Part shown: positions 1 to 7,707 of the stretch, piece after piece | How positions within the stretch are numbered: the stretch's first letter is position 1 | How the letters are laid out: every line of letters starts with the position of its first letter | The notes under the pieces: generated by a model | The model's input: only the letters and a program-made list of their open reading frames with translations | Told to the model about the DNA's origin: nothing | Database searches by the model: none | Translations under genes and position numbers: made by a program | Origin: Korarchaeum sp964519515 | GTDB taxonomy: Archaea > Korarchaeota > Korarchaeia > Korarchaeales > Korarchaeaceae | Assembly (NCBI GenBank): GCA_964519515.1 | Contig: CAZFIJ010000084.1 | Span: 1-38,801 of the forward strand | Direction: 5' to 3' | Length of the DNA: 38,801 bases

Positions 1-37
1 CATCACCACGCATTCAACAGGGGCTTAAAATGGAGAG

Positions 38-111
38 CGGGGGGGGTGGGACTCGAACCCACGGCCGTCCGGTTAACAGCCGGATGCTCTACCTGGCTGA
101 GCTACCCCGCC
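38..111 (-). tRNA. tRNA-Asn (anticodon GTT)
   Basis: The minus strand folds as a complete cloverleaf of 74 nt. The D stem is GCTC/GAGC, the anticodon stem TCCGG/CCGGA closes the loop CTGTTAA (anticodon GTT, Asn), the variable loop has 5 nt, and the T arm is GTGGG/CCCAC with loop TTCGAGT. The discriminator is G, and the 3' CCA is not encoded (CTC follows). No intron is present. One oddity is the acceptor stem: the 5' strand GGCGGGG faces CCCCCCC, giving a C3-C70 mismatch. A TATA box lies about 26 nt upstream. Confidence 0.95.
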
Positions 112-131
112 ACCCGGTAGTGTAGGGAGGA

Positions 132-141
132 AGTATAAAAG
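132..141 (-). promoter_or_regulatory. TATA box of the tRNA-Asn gene
   Basis: On the minus strand this reads CCTTTTATAC-like (plus strand gtataaaagg). Its centre is about 26 nt before the first base of the tRNA, the classic archaeal TATA to start-site distance. Confidence 0.7.
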
Positions 142-172
142 GTTATGGGTCGGTGCGGTCGAGCTAGACAAC

Positions 173-182
173 CTTAAAAAAG
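173..182 (+). promoter_or_regulatory. Probable TATA-like element for the RNase J-like operon
   Basis: The sequence cttaaaaaag is centred about 25 nt before the GTG start at 202, which would make the transcript leaderless. No Shine-Dalgarno sequence is seen at this start. Confidence 0.45.
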
Positions 183-201
183 CTCAGGGAATATAGCTCC
201 T

Positions 202-1632
202 GTGGAACTTAGAGTATTAGGAGGGGTCCGGGAGATAGGAGGAAATAGGATCTCACTGAGATCCTCCAGTGAATCTATTTTCTTGGATTATGGTAAGAAT
301 TTCTTGAGGGAGGAGGAGTTCTTTCAGAGGCCTTTCATGTCCCCTTCCTTCAGCGAGGATTACCTTAAGACAGGGCTGATAAGCTCGCTGGAGCTCGAGG
401 GTCTGAGGGGCGTCTTCATAAGCCACGCCCATCAGGACCATTGGGGCTACCTGAACTTACTCCCTCGAGGGATAGAGGTGTATATGGGGGAAGCGACTGG
501 TAAGATAATAGGGGCTAATGTAGAGTTAGGTTACGCTGAGGAGGTCCTCCATACCATTAGGACCTTCAGGACGGGAGATACTATAAGCTTCGGTGATCTC
601 TCGATAATACCGATACATGTGGACCACTCAGTTCCAGGTTCCTATGGCTTCTTGATAGAGTGCAATAATATCAAGCTCGCATACACAGGCGATCTGAGGA
701 TGCATGGCCCTAGGAGAGATATGACCCTCGATTTCATAGATAAAGCGGCATCTATGGGAGTAGATGCCCTGATAATGGAGGCGACTAAAGTAGCCCCTGA
801 GAACGATCCTGAGACCTCCATAATAAGGCTCTTGGAGACCAGGCTCTTCTATAGGTGGGGAATGGAACCTCCTAAGAGGATAAAATTCGAGCTCTCAAAT
901 GAGGAAGAAGTAGCTGAGAGGATCTCATCTATTTTCGAGGGTTCAGATTCTCTGATACTCTTAGAGACATCCTCATCCGATGCTGATAGGATAAGGAGCG
1001 TTTTCGAGGCAGCTAGAAAGCTATCTAGAGTCCTCGTGATGGATGAGAGGATCGCTTTCATTAATGAAGCTATGAGAGGGGCTGGGGTAGATGGATTACC
1101 TGGGATCGGAGACTATCTCCTCTGGAGGAGGAAGAGAAGAGGGGAGGGAGAAGATAAAACGATCTCTAGAGAGAGGAAAGGGATCAAGAGGTTCATAGAG
1201 AGGTTCGAGGATCTCTCTGGAGATGAAGCTATCATTCAGGGGGAGAGGAGAAGTGAGGTATTTAAGGAACCTCATAACTTCCTCGTCCTCACGAGCAACG
1301 CCACGAGATTCCTCTATGAGATCCCGATGAATGTCAAGGCTAAGCTGGAGTTCATACTCAGTAGGTCAGAGTCTTTCAGTGAGGAGTCAGCTCTCTCACT
1401 AGACAGGTTGATGAATTGGCTCCTCCTCTATGGTGTGAGGAGATATTACAGGATCCACGTCTCGGGACATATGATGCCGGAGCAGATAGGTGAATTCGTG
1501 GAATCCGTAAATCCAGAACGCATAATCCCCATCCATACAGAGCATCCTGACCTCTTCGATGCCTTCGTCCCTAGGAGGATGAGGGATCGCATAATACTCC
1601 CTGAGTATGGTAAATTAATTAAGCTCAGTTGA
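202..1632 (+). CDS. RNase J-like beta-CASP metallo-beta-lactamase nuclease
   Basis: The protein has 476 aa and begins at GTG. The N-terminal metallo-beta-lactamase domain carries the zinc motif HAHQDH at residues 75-80, a further ligand His142 (VDH) and Asp164 in YTGDLRMHG. The C-terminal end has the beta-CASP signature pieces SGH (His423) and PIHTEH (His445). This is the arrangement of archaeal RNase J/CPSF-like nucleases that process or degrade RNA in the cytoplasm. A basic, charged insertion around residues 310-340 lies in the beta-CASP region. It leads a co-directional three-gene operon, and the next gene overlaps its stop by 4 nt. The family is clear, but the exact substrate (5'-3' exonuclease or endonuclease) cannot be told. 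Confidence 0.8.
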   Translation: MELRVLGGVREIGGNRISLRSSSESIFLDYGKNFLREEEFFQRPFMSPSFSEDYLKTGLISSLELEGLRGVFISHAHQDHWGYLNLLPRGIEVYMGEATGKIIGANVELGYAEEVLHTIRTFRTGDTISFGDLSIIPIHVDHSVPGSYGFLIECNNIKLAYTGDLRMHGPRRDMTLDFIDKAASMGVDALIMEATKVAPENDPETSIIRLLETRLFYRWGMEPPKRIKFELSNEEEVAERISSIFEGSDSLILLETSSSDADRIRSVFEAARKLSRVLVMDERIAFINEAMRGAGVDGLPGIGDYLLWRRKRRGEGEDKTISRERKGIKRFIERFEDLSGDEAIIQGERRSEVFKEPHNFLVLTSNATRFLYEIPMNVKAKLEFILSRSESFSEESALSLDRLMNWLLLYGVRRYYRIHVSGHMMPEQIGEFVESVNPERIIPIHTEHPDLFDAFVPRRMRDRIILPEYGKLIKLS

Positions 1633-2768
1633 GTTCTCACCTTATGTACCCTAAGGAGGAGCTGGAGTCGAGGATAAGAAGGTTGAAGAGGTGGATGGCG
1701 AGGAGAGATGTCGATCTAAGCCTCTTCGCGTCGGGCCCAAATATGCTCTATCTCTCCGGAACTATGGAAGCCGAACTCCTAGCTGTACCCCTAGAGGGCG
1801 AACCCTATTTAATAGCTAGATATGCTTTCGGGGATGAGATAGCTAGAGAGAGATCTCCCTTCCACGTCGAAGTATTCAAGCCCTACTTCGGGACGAGTAA
1901 GAGAGAGTTAGAGGAGCCTAATCCATTCAAGGCCCTTTTAAACACTGAGAAATTGAGAAGAATCGCTATCGATTTCTCAGGGAGGAAGGAGCTAGTTGAG
2001 AAGATGAGGAAAGTCCTCAGGAGGGGAAAGAAGAGTGTAGCTACGATAGATGCGAGGGAACAGCTTAACAGGATGAGGTCTGTTAAGAGTGAGTATGAGA
2101 TAGGCTTGATGAAGGAGAGCGCATCTATCTCAATAAAAGCTCTGGAGTCCGTGGAGATAACCCCTAAGATGAGCGAGGTAGAGATTGCTAATAGACTCGA
2201 GTTCGAGATGAGGGAGTTAGGCGCAGATGGAAGCAGCTTCCCGACGATAGTGGCTAGCGGGATGAACTCATTCAACGCTCATCACATACCGAGCGAGAGG
2301 AAGATATCTGAGGGAGATATACTCTTGATAGACTTCGGAGCGAAGTACAAGGGGTATTGCATAGATATAACGAGGACTTACTTCATCGGTACTCCCCCTA
2401 GCGAATTCATAGAGAGATATGAAGCTGTCTTGAACGCCCAAATGAGAGCGATGGAATATATGAAGCAAGGGGTAGCTTTCGAGAGGCCCGATATTGAGGC
2501 TAGGAAGATATTGAAGGAAGCTGGCCTCTTAGAGTACTTCGTCCACTCCTTAGGCCATGGGATAGGGCTCGAGATACACGAGGATATAAGGCTGCTCGTA
2601 GGGAGAGGAGGGATTATGGAGGAGGGCATGACCATAACGGACGAGCCAGGCATTTATATCAGGGGATGGGGAGGGATAAGAATAGAGGATACAGTACTCG
2701 TCAGTAAGAGCAAGGGCCTCTCCTTAACAGAGAGACTCCCTAAGGATCCGGACTTCCTGAGGAGATAG
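1629..2768 (+). CDS. M24 family metallopeptidase (Xaa-Pro aminopeptidase/dipeptidase)
   Basis: The protein has 379 aa and a creatinase-like N-terminal domain followed by a pita-bread catalytic domain. All five metal ligands of the family are visible: Asp235 (LIDFGA), Asp246 (DITRTY), His310 (LGHGIG), Glu339 (DEPGIY) and Glu353 (IEDTV). The enzyme should remove N-terminal residues preceding proline, or cleave X-Pro dipeptides, in the cytoplasm. This fits peptide turnover. The TTG start overlaps the stop of the RNase J-like gene by 4 nt, indicating translational coupling. An ATG five codons later (1644) is an alternative start. Prolidase and aminopeptidase P cannot be separated by eye. Confidence 0.85.
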   Translation: MSSHLMYPKEELESRIRRLKRWMARRDVDLSLFASGPNMLYLSGTMEAELLAVPLEGEPYLIARYAFGDEIARERSPFHVEVFKPYFGTSKRELEEPNPFKALLNTEKLRRIAIDFSGRKELVEKMRKVLRRGKKSVATIDAREQLNRMRSVKSEYEIGLMKESASISIKALESVEITPKMSEVEIANRLEFEMRELGADGSSFPTIVASGMNSFNAHHIPSERKISEGDILLIDFGAKYKGYCIDITRTYFIGTPPSEFIERYEAVLNAQMRAMEYMKQGVAFERPDIEARKILKEAGLLEYFVHSLGHGIGLEIHEDIRLLVGRGGIMEEGMTITDEPGIYIRGWGGIRIEDTVLVSKSKGLSLTERLPKDPDFLRR

Positions 2769-2770
2769 AG

Positions 2771-3934
2771 TTGAGGTGGAACATAACTGGGGAGGTGATA
2801 CTGAGAGGGGAGGGAGCGGAGAGAGCGAGGAAGGGTCACCTCAACATATACATGAAGTGGTTGAGTTCTATAAGGGGGCCTGTCTCAAACGGGGATCTGG
2901 TCGTTCTGAAGGATGAATCTGGAGATCCCATAGGCTTAGGATTTTACGAGGGGATAGGGAGCATAGCGGTCAGAGTACTGTCTGAGGAGCTGATGAACCC
3001 GGAGGAGTTGATTGAGGAGAGGTTGAGGGAAGCCTTGAGTGCTAGGGAGAGGATTAAGTTAGGGAACTTCTTCAGATGGGTCCACACAGAAGCGGATAAG
3101 CTCCCAGGTCTGATAATAGATGTTTATGACGATATAGTGGTCATATCCTCGACATCAATGGGAATGGATGTCAGGATTGAGGGGATAGCTGAGTTAGTTA
3201 GGAAGATATATAGGCCATCCTCGATAATCCTGAGGAACGATAGCAGGCCGAGGAGGGAGGTAGGCCTCCCTCTGGAGAGGAGGATCTTATTCGGGGATAA
3301 GAAGAGGGCTATAATAAGGGAGGGCTCAGCTATATTCCATGTGGACACTATTGAGGGTCAAAAGACCGGTTTCTTCATAGATCAGAGGATGAATAGAATG
3401 AAGTTAGAGCGTTTAGCTGGTCCTGGGGATAAGGTGCTAGATCTCTTCAGTTACACTGGGGGCTTCGGTATTCACGCAGCTCTCTTCGGCGCTGAGGTCA
3501 CAGCTGTTGAGGAATCTGATTACGCACTAGCTGAGATGGGCGAAAACATGAGGTTAAACTCCGTGGAGATGAGAGCGGTAAGATCCAGAGTGAGGGAGTT
3601 CTTGGAGAGTGATGACAATTTATACGATATAGTGATCGTAGACCCACCCGCTTTCGCACCCAGTAAGGAGATGATAGATACCGCTAGGAGAGCTTACATC
3701 GCTCTCAACTCCTCAGCGATGTCTAAAGTAGCCCCAGGGGGTATAGTCCTCACATACTCTTGCAGCCTCTTTATCACGAAGGAGGAGTTCAGGAAGATCG
3801 TGGAAAGGGCTTCTCTCCTATCCGGCAGGGAGATAAAGGTATTGGAGGAGATGGGTCCCTCTCCAGACCATCCATTCGATCCGAAGCATCCTTGGACGCT
3901 CTACCTCAAGGGCTTGCAAGTTCTCGTGCTCTAA
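2771..3934 (+). CDS. RlmI-like class I SAM-dependent rRNA (cytosine-C5) methyltransferase
   Basis: The protein has 387 aa. An N-terminal PUA-type RNA-binding domain (about residues 1-80) is followed by an RlmI/YccW-like middle region and a Rossmann methyltransferase domain. The SAM loop VLDLFSYTGGFG, motif IV DPPAF (291-295) and motif VI TYSCS with the candidate nucleophile Cys331 are present. The E. coli relative methylates C1962 of 23S rRNA. The TTG start is preceded by GGAG about 6 nt upstream, overlapping the end of the M24 peptidase gene (2-nt gap). It ends the operon that begins at 202. Confidence 0.8.
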   Translation: MRWNITGEVILRGEGAERARKGHLNIYMKWLSSIRGPVSNGDLVVLKDESGDPIGLGFYEGIGSIAVRVLSEELMNPEELIEERLREALSARERIKLGNFFRWVHTEADKLPGLIIDVYDDIVVISSTSMGMDVRIEGIAELVRKIYRPSSIILRNDSRPRREVGLPLERRILFGDKKRAIIREGSAIFHVDTIEGQKTGFFIDQRMNRMKLERLAGPGDKVLDLFSYTGGFGIHAALFGAEVTAVEESDYALAEMGENMRLNSVEMRAVRSRVREFLESDDNLYDIVIVDPPAFAPSKEMIDTARRAYIALNSSAMSKVAPGGIVLTYSCSLFITKEEFRKIVERASLLSGREIKVLEEMGPSPDHPFDPKHPWTLYLKGLQVLVL

Positions 3935-3988
3935 ATGAGTTGAGAGCCCCACACCTCTTTTATATGAGCTCGCTCTCACTTTAATAAG

Positions 3989-4354
3989 TCAATTAGCGAA
4001 CTTCAATGATGCTCCGCCCTTCGGCAGTACCCTCGCTCTCCCGAGGAGTAGGTCCCTGACAGCTTCGCAAAGGATATCTGAGGATGTGAGAGCGACCTTA
4101 GTCCCGTTCCCCACTAAGGCTTCCACAATATTTGAATCTACCTTATCGCTGACGAACATATCTGGCTCCAACTCCATGATTATCTCGGGGAGGAGCTCTA
4201 CTTCATCCCCTATCTCCAAGAGAGCTATATCTGTGACCAGCCCTAAATCACTGATCTCAACTATTGCAATGAATTTTACTTTTTCTAAATTTCCTGAAAT
4301 TTTACTTAACTTAAGATCGGGTTCCAATTCTCCGATAGGAAATATAAGCCTCAT
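3989..4354 (-). CDS. Small NifX/NifB-type dinitrogenase cofactor domain protein
   Basis: I place the start at the ATG at 4354 (121 aa, MRLIFPIGE), because a TATA box at 4384-4392 would start transcription just upstream and the family begins at this strand. An open extension to 4426 exists but looks non-coding. The fold pattern, with an N-terminal beta strand, the LEPDMFVSDKVDSN region, then VALTSSDILCEAVRDLLLG, matches the stand-alone NifX/NifB C-terminal-like domain family, whose members bind or carry metalloclusters. Such orphan copies are common in archaea that do not fix nitrogen, and their role is unknown. No nif genes are nearby. It is divergent from reverse gyrase. Confidence 0.55.
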   Translation of the reverse strand: MRLIFPIGELEPDLKLSKISGNLEKVKFIAIVEISDLGLVTDIALLEIGDEVELLPEIIMELEPDMFVSDKVDSNIVEALVGNGTKVALTSSDILCEAVRDLLLGRARVLPKGGASLKFAN

Positions 4355-4383
4355 TTCGACCCTGCTTTTTCCAAATGAAATCG

Positions 4384-4392
4384 ATATAAAGC
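4384..4392 (-). promoter_or_regulatory. TATA box of the NifX-like gene
   Basis: The minus-strand reading is GCTTTATAT, centred about 34 nt before the ATG at 4354. This predicts a short leader of a few nucleotides. Confidence 0.5.
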
Positions 4393-4446
4393 TCGCCATC
4401 GATATGTTAGAACTAGGTATAGTCAACTTAATGCGCGGTGATAACT

Positions 4447-7400
4447 ATGATACCCGCAGTATTCCTAGGGCTATGCCCAGGGAGCGAGATCTTCAAAACG
4501 CATGAAAGAAGCTCATGCTTAGAAGAAGATCTTAAAGATATCTCTGGGGAGCTAGAGGACTATAAGAAGTTCTTCGAATCCTGTATAGGCTCCCCTCCCT
4601 GGGAGGCCCAGCTCATGTGGGCCAAGAGAGCTCTAGCCAGGAGGAGTTTCGCTGCCATAGCTCCTACTGGCGTCGGGAAAACTGTTTTTGGACTGATAAC
4701 TGGATCTTATTTCGCTTATAAGGGGTTCGGAAAATCTTACATGATATTCCCAACATCTCTACTTGTCGATCAAGCTCATCATAATTTGTTAAATTATTCT
4801 AAATACTCAGGAAGGCAGATAAGAGTTCTCAGCTACAAGAGCGGGATGAGGGGAAAGGAGGAATTCCTCTCAGCTCTAGAATCGGGAGATTTCGATATCT
4901 TGCTCACTACCTCGCAGTACCTATCGGTCAATCATGAACTCATAAGGAAGTCTGTGAATAGATTCTCATTTATATTCGTTGACGATGTAGATTCTTTTCT
5001 AAAGAACTCGAAAAACGTTGATAAAGTGCTACAACTAATGGGGTTCGATCAAGAAGACATACGGAATGCTATGAGAGGGAGAGAAGTAGAGAAGAGGACT
5101 GATAGCGTGCTAGTAGTCTCTACAGCGACAGGGAGACCTGGACAGAGAGCTTTACTCTTCAGATCCCTTCTAGGCTTTGAAGTAGGAGTCATGAGACCTG
5201 AGCTCCTCAGGAACATAGCTGATATCTATACGAGAGAAAGGAGCGAACTTAATTCATTCATGAAAGAGATGGGAAGCGGCTTCCTCCTATTCCTCGCTGA
5301 TATGGACTTAGTTGATGAAGCCCTTGAGTTAGTGGAATCCACTGGATTCAGAGGGGAGGTAATGCACGGTTATGAGGAGGATAAAGTGAGGGATTTCAGC
5401 GAGGGGAGGTTGGATTGCCTGATCGGAGCGGCGAAACCTTATGGCGTCTTAGTGAGGGGGATAGATCTCCCGAAGAGGATAAGGTACGTGATCTTCTACG
5501 GGGTCCCTAAGTTCGAGATAACCTTGAGGGATGTCAATGAGATGGAGGACGCTTCGATCATCTCACTCTTTTCCTCCCTATCTAGGGCTTTAGGCAATGA
5601 GGAGAGGAAGTTAGCGATTAAGCTGAGGAGGAATCCGAGTAGCGATGATATAAGGAGGGCTAGGCAGATAATAGAGGATATCTTAAAGGATGAGGAGAAG
5701 ATAAGTTCTATCTCAAGTCTGACAGATATTATCATAGATGCGAGGGGCAGGAAGATAGTGATCCCAGATATAAGGACTTACCTTCAGGGATCCGGGAGGA
5801 CATCTAGACTATATCCAGGCGGAATTACCAGAGGAGCTAGCTTAATTTGGGATGAGGATCCCATACTCACTTCTTTCATCAAGAGAGCGAGGGCTCAGGA
5901 GATAGATTTCCTTCAGTTGAGTGAAGTGGACCTGGAGAAGCTCAAATCTGAGATAGATGAGAGCAGAAGACTCATATCCTCCCTTAAAAAGGGATATGAG
6001 TTAGCTAACTTACTAAAGACAGCTCTTTTCATTGTTGAGAGCCCAAGTAAGGCTAGAACTATCGCTAGTTTCTTTGGAAGGCCCAGCAGGAGGTTCCTGG
6101 ATGGTCTGATGGCTTATGAAGTGACTACAGGGGATTACGTATTGACGATAGTCGCGAGCGGAGGACATATCGTCGACTTAACGACGACTGTGGGATATCA
6201 TGGGGTCTTGATCGAGGATGGCACTTATGTGCCTGCTTACACTTCGATAAAGCGGTGTAATGCTTGCGGTCATCAGTTCACCGATGCGGATCGTTGCCCT
6301 AGATGCGGCTCCACAGATCTGAGGGACAGTAAGAGCGTAGTGGAGAGCCTCAGGAGACTCAGTTTCGAAGCGTCCAGAGTGATAATAGGGACGGATCCCG
6401 ATACTGAGGGGGAGAAGATCGCCTGGGACATATATCAGCTCATAATGGATTCCTCTAATGAGATATACAGGGCGGAATTCCACGAGGTGACTAAGAGAGC
6501 GATAGTCGAGGCCCTTAGATCCTTGAGGGGTATTAATGATAGGATGGTCAAGGCTCAAATAGTTAGGAGGGTGGAGGATAGATGGATAGGGTTCGAGCTG
6601 AGCGCTGAAGTTCAGAAGAGGTTCGGTAAGAGGAACCTATCTGCCGGAAGGGCCCAAACCCCTGTCCTAGGATGGGTGATAGATAGATACAGAGAGCATC
6701 AGAATAAGAAGGTAGTGAGCATAATAAAAGGAGATGGGCTACTTCTGAGGTTAGATGGAAAATTAGAGGAGGTAGGAGCGTCTAAAATTTGGATAAAGGA
6801 GCTCAAAGTTGAGGAAGAAGTAGTGAAGCCTCCCCCTCCATTCACGACAGACGCTATGATAGGAGAGGCGAACAGGATCCTGAGGATGAGCGCCAATATG
6901 ACGATGCAACTAGCCCAATTTCTATTTGAGACAGGTCTCATAACTTACCACAGGACCGATAGTCCGAGAGTCAGTGACGCTGGCTTCAGAGTGGCCTCGT
7001 TAGTCTTAGGGGATGACTTCGTCCCTAGGAAGTGGGGGGAGGGTGGAGCTCACGAGTGCATAAGGCCTACAAAACCTCTCTCAGCGAAGGAGCTCGTCGA
7101 TTACGTTAAGGAGGGGATAATGATTGTGGAAGGCTTGAGTAGGGATCACATAAGATTGTACGATCTGATATTCAGGAGGTTCATCGCATCTCAATCGAAG
7201 GATGGCACCTTAGTGAAACAAGTAGCTAGCGTCAGAGTAGGGAGAAGTGAGTTCGAGGTAACGAGGTTGATAGAGGCTAGGGGAGGGTGGATCGATTGGT
7301 ATCCCTTCCTCTACACTCCGGAGCCGAGGTTGAAGGAGGGAGTTCTTGATGTCGTCATAGAGCACCAGACAGTCCCATCAGCTCCTCTATACACTCAGAG

Positions 7401-7707
7401 TAATTTAGTGGCATTGATGAAGGAGAGAGGGATCGGGAGGCCCTCAACTTACGCTACGATAGTTGAGAAGATACTTCAGAGGGGTTACGTTATAGAGAGA
7501 AATCAGAAGCTCATACCGACGAAGCTGGGGATCGAGGTATACAACTTCCTCAGAGATAGATTCCCCGATCTCATAAGCGAGGAGAGGACTAGAACCCTCG
7601 AGAGGAAGATGGATAGCGTTGAAGAGGGAGTCGCTGACTATCAAGCACTCATAGATGAGTTATATAACGAAATTAGAGAGAAAATGGGAAAATTAGCCGC
7701 TGATTAG
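4447..7707 (+). CDS. rgy: Reverse gyrase (helicase-topoisomerase IA fusion)
   Basis: This enzyme introduces positive supercoils into DNA using ATP and is the hallmark of hyperthermophiles. Numbering from the ATG at 4447 (1086 aa): the N-terminal SF2 helicase half has Walker A APTGVGKT (72-79) and the Walker B variant DDVD (179-182). The topoisomerase half starts with the Toprim motif FIVESPSKA (Glu531), holds a CxxC...CxxC zinc finger (Cys604, 607, 617, 620), and has the catalytic Tyr834 in GLITYHRTDS. GGTGAT lies 4 nt before this ATG. A GTG three codons upstream (4438) is possible but less like the family, which begins MIPAV. The usual N-terminal CxxC...CxxC finger is degenerate here (only Cys10 and Cys24). 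It converges on the 958-aa gene with a 15-nt overlap. Confidence 0.96.
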   Translation: MIPAVFLGLCPGSEIFKTHERSSCLEEDLKDISGELEDYKKFFESCIGSPPWEAQLMWAKRALARRSFAAIAPTGVGKTVFGLITGSYFAYKGFGKSYMIFPTSLLVDQAHHNLLNYSKYSGRQIRVLSYKSGMRGKEEFLSALESGDFDILLTTSQYLSVNHELIRKSVNRFSFIFVDDVDSFLKNSKNVDKVLQLMGFDQEDIRNAMRGREVEKRTDSVLVVSTATGRPGQRALLFRSLLGFEVGVMRPELLRNIADIYTRERSELNSFMKEMGSGFLLFLADMDLVDEALELVESTGFRGEVMHGYEEDKVRDFSEGRLDCLIGAAKPYGVLVRGIDLPKRIRYVIFYGVPKFEITLRDVNEMEDASIISLFSSLSRALGNEERKLAIKLRRNPSSDDIRRARQIIEDILKDEEKISSISSLTDIIIDARGRKIVIPDIRTYLQGSGRTSRLYPGGITRGASLIWDEDPILTSFIKRARAQEIDFLQLSEVDLEKLKSEIDESRRLISSLKKGYELANLLKTALFIVESPSKARTIASFFGRPSRRFLDGLMAYEVTTGDYVLTIVASGGHIVDLTTTVGYHGVLIEDGTYVPAYTSIKRCNACGHQFTDADRCPRCGSTDLRDSKSVVESLRRLSFEASRVIIGTDPDTEGEKIAWDIYQLIMDSSNEIYRAEFHEVTKRAIVEALRSLRGINDRMVKAQIVRRVEDRWIGFELSAEVQKRFGKRNLSAGRAQTPVLGWVIDRYREHQNKKVVSIIKGDGLLLRLDGKLEEVGASKIWIKELKVEEEVVKPPPPFTTDAMIGEANRILRMSANMTMQLAQFLFETGLITYHRTDSPRVSDAGFRVASLVLGDDFVPRKWGEGGAHECIRPTKPLSAKELVDYVKEGIMIVEGLSRDHIRLYDLIFRRFIASQSKDGTLVKQVASVRVGRSEFEVTRLIEARGGWIDWYPFLYTPEPRLKEGVLDVVIEHQTVPSAPLYTQSNLVALMKERGIGRPSTYATIVEKILQRGYVIERNQKLIPTKLGIEVYNFLRDRFPDLISEERTRTLERKMDSVEEGVADYQALIDELYNEIREKMGKLAAD

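Noticed and set aside
4086..4505. 139-aa plus-strand open frame
   Set aside because: It is antisense to the NifX-like gene and runs into the start of reverse gyrase; its composition (Ser/Ile/Leu-rich) looks like a complement of coding DNA.
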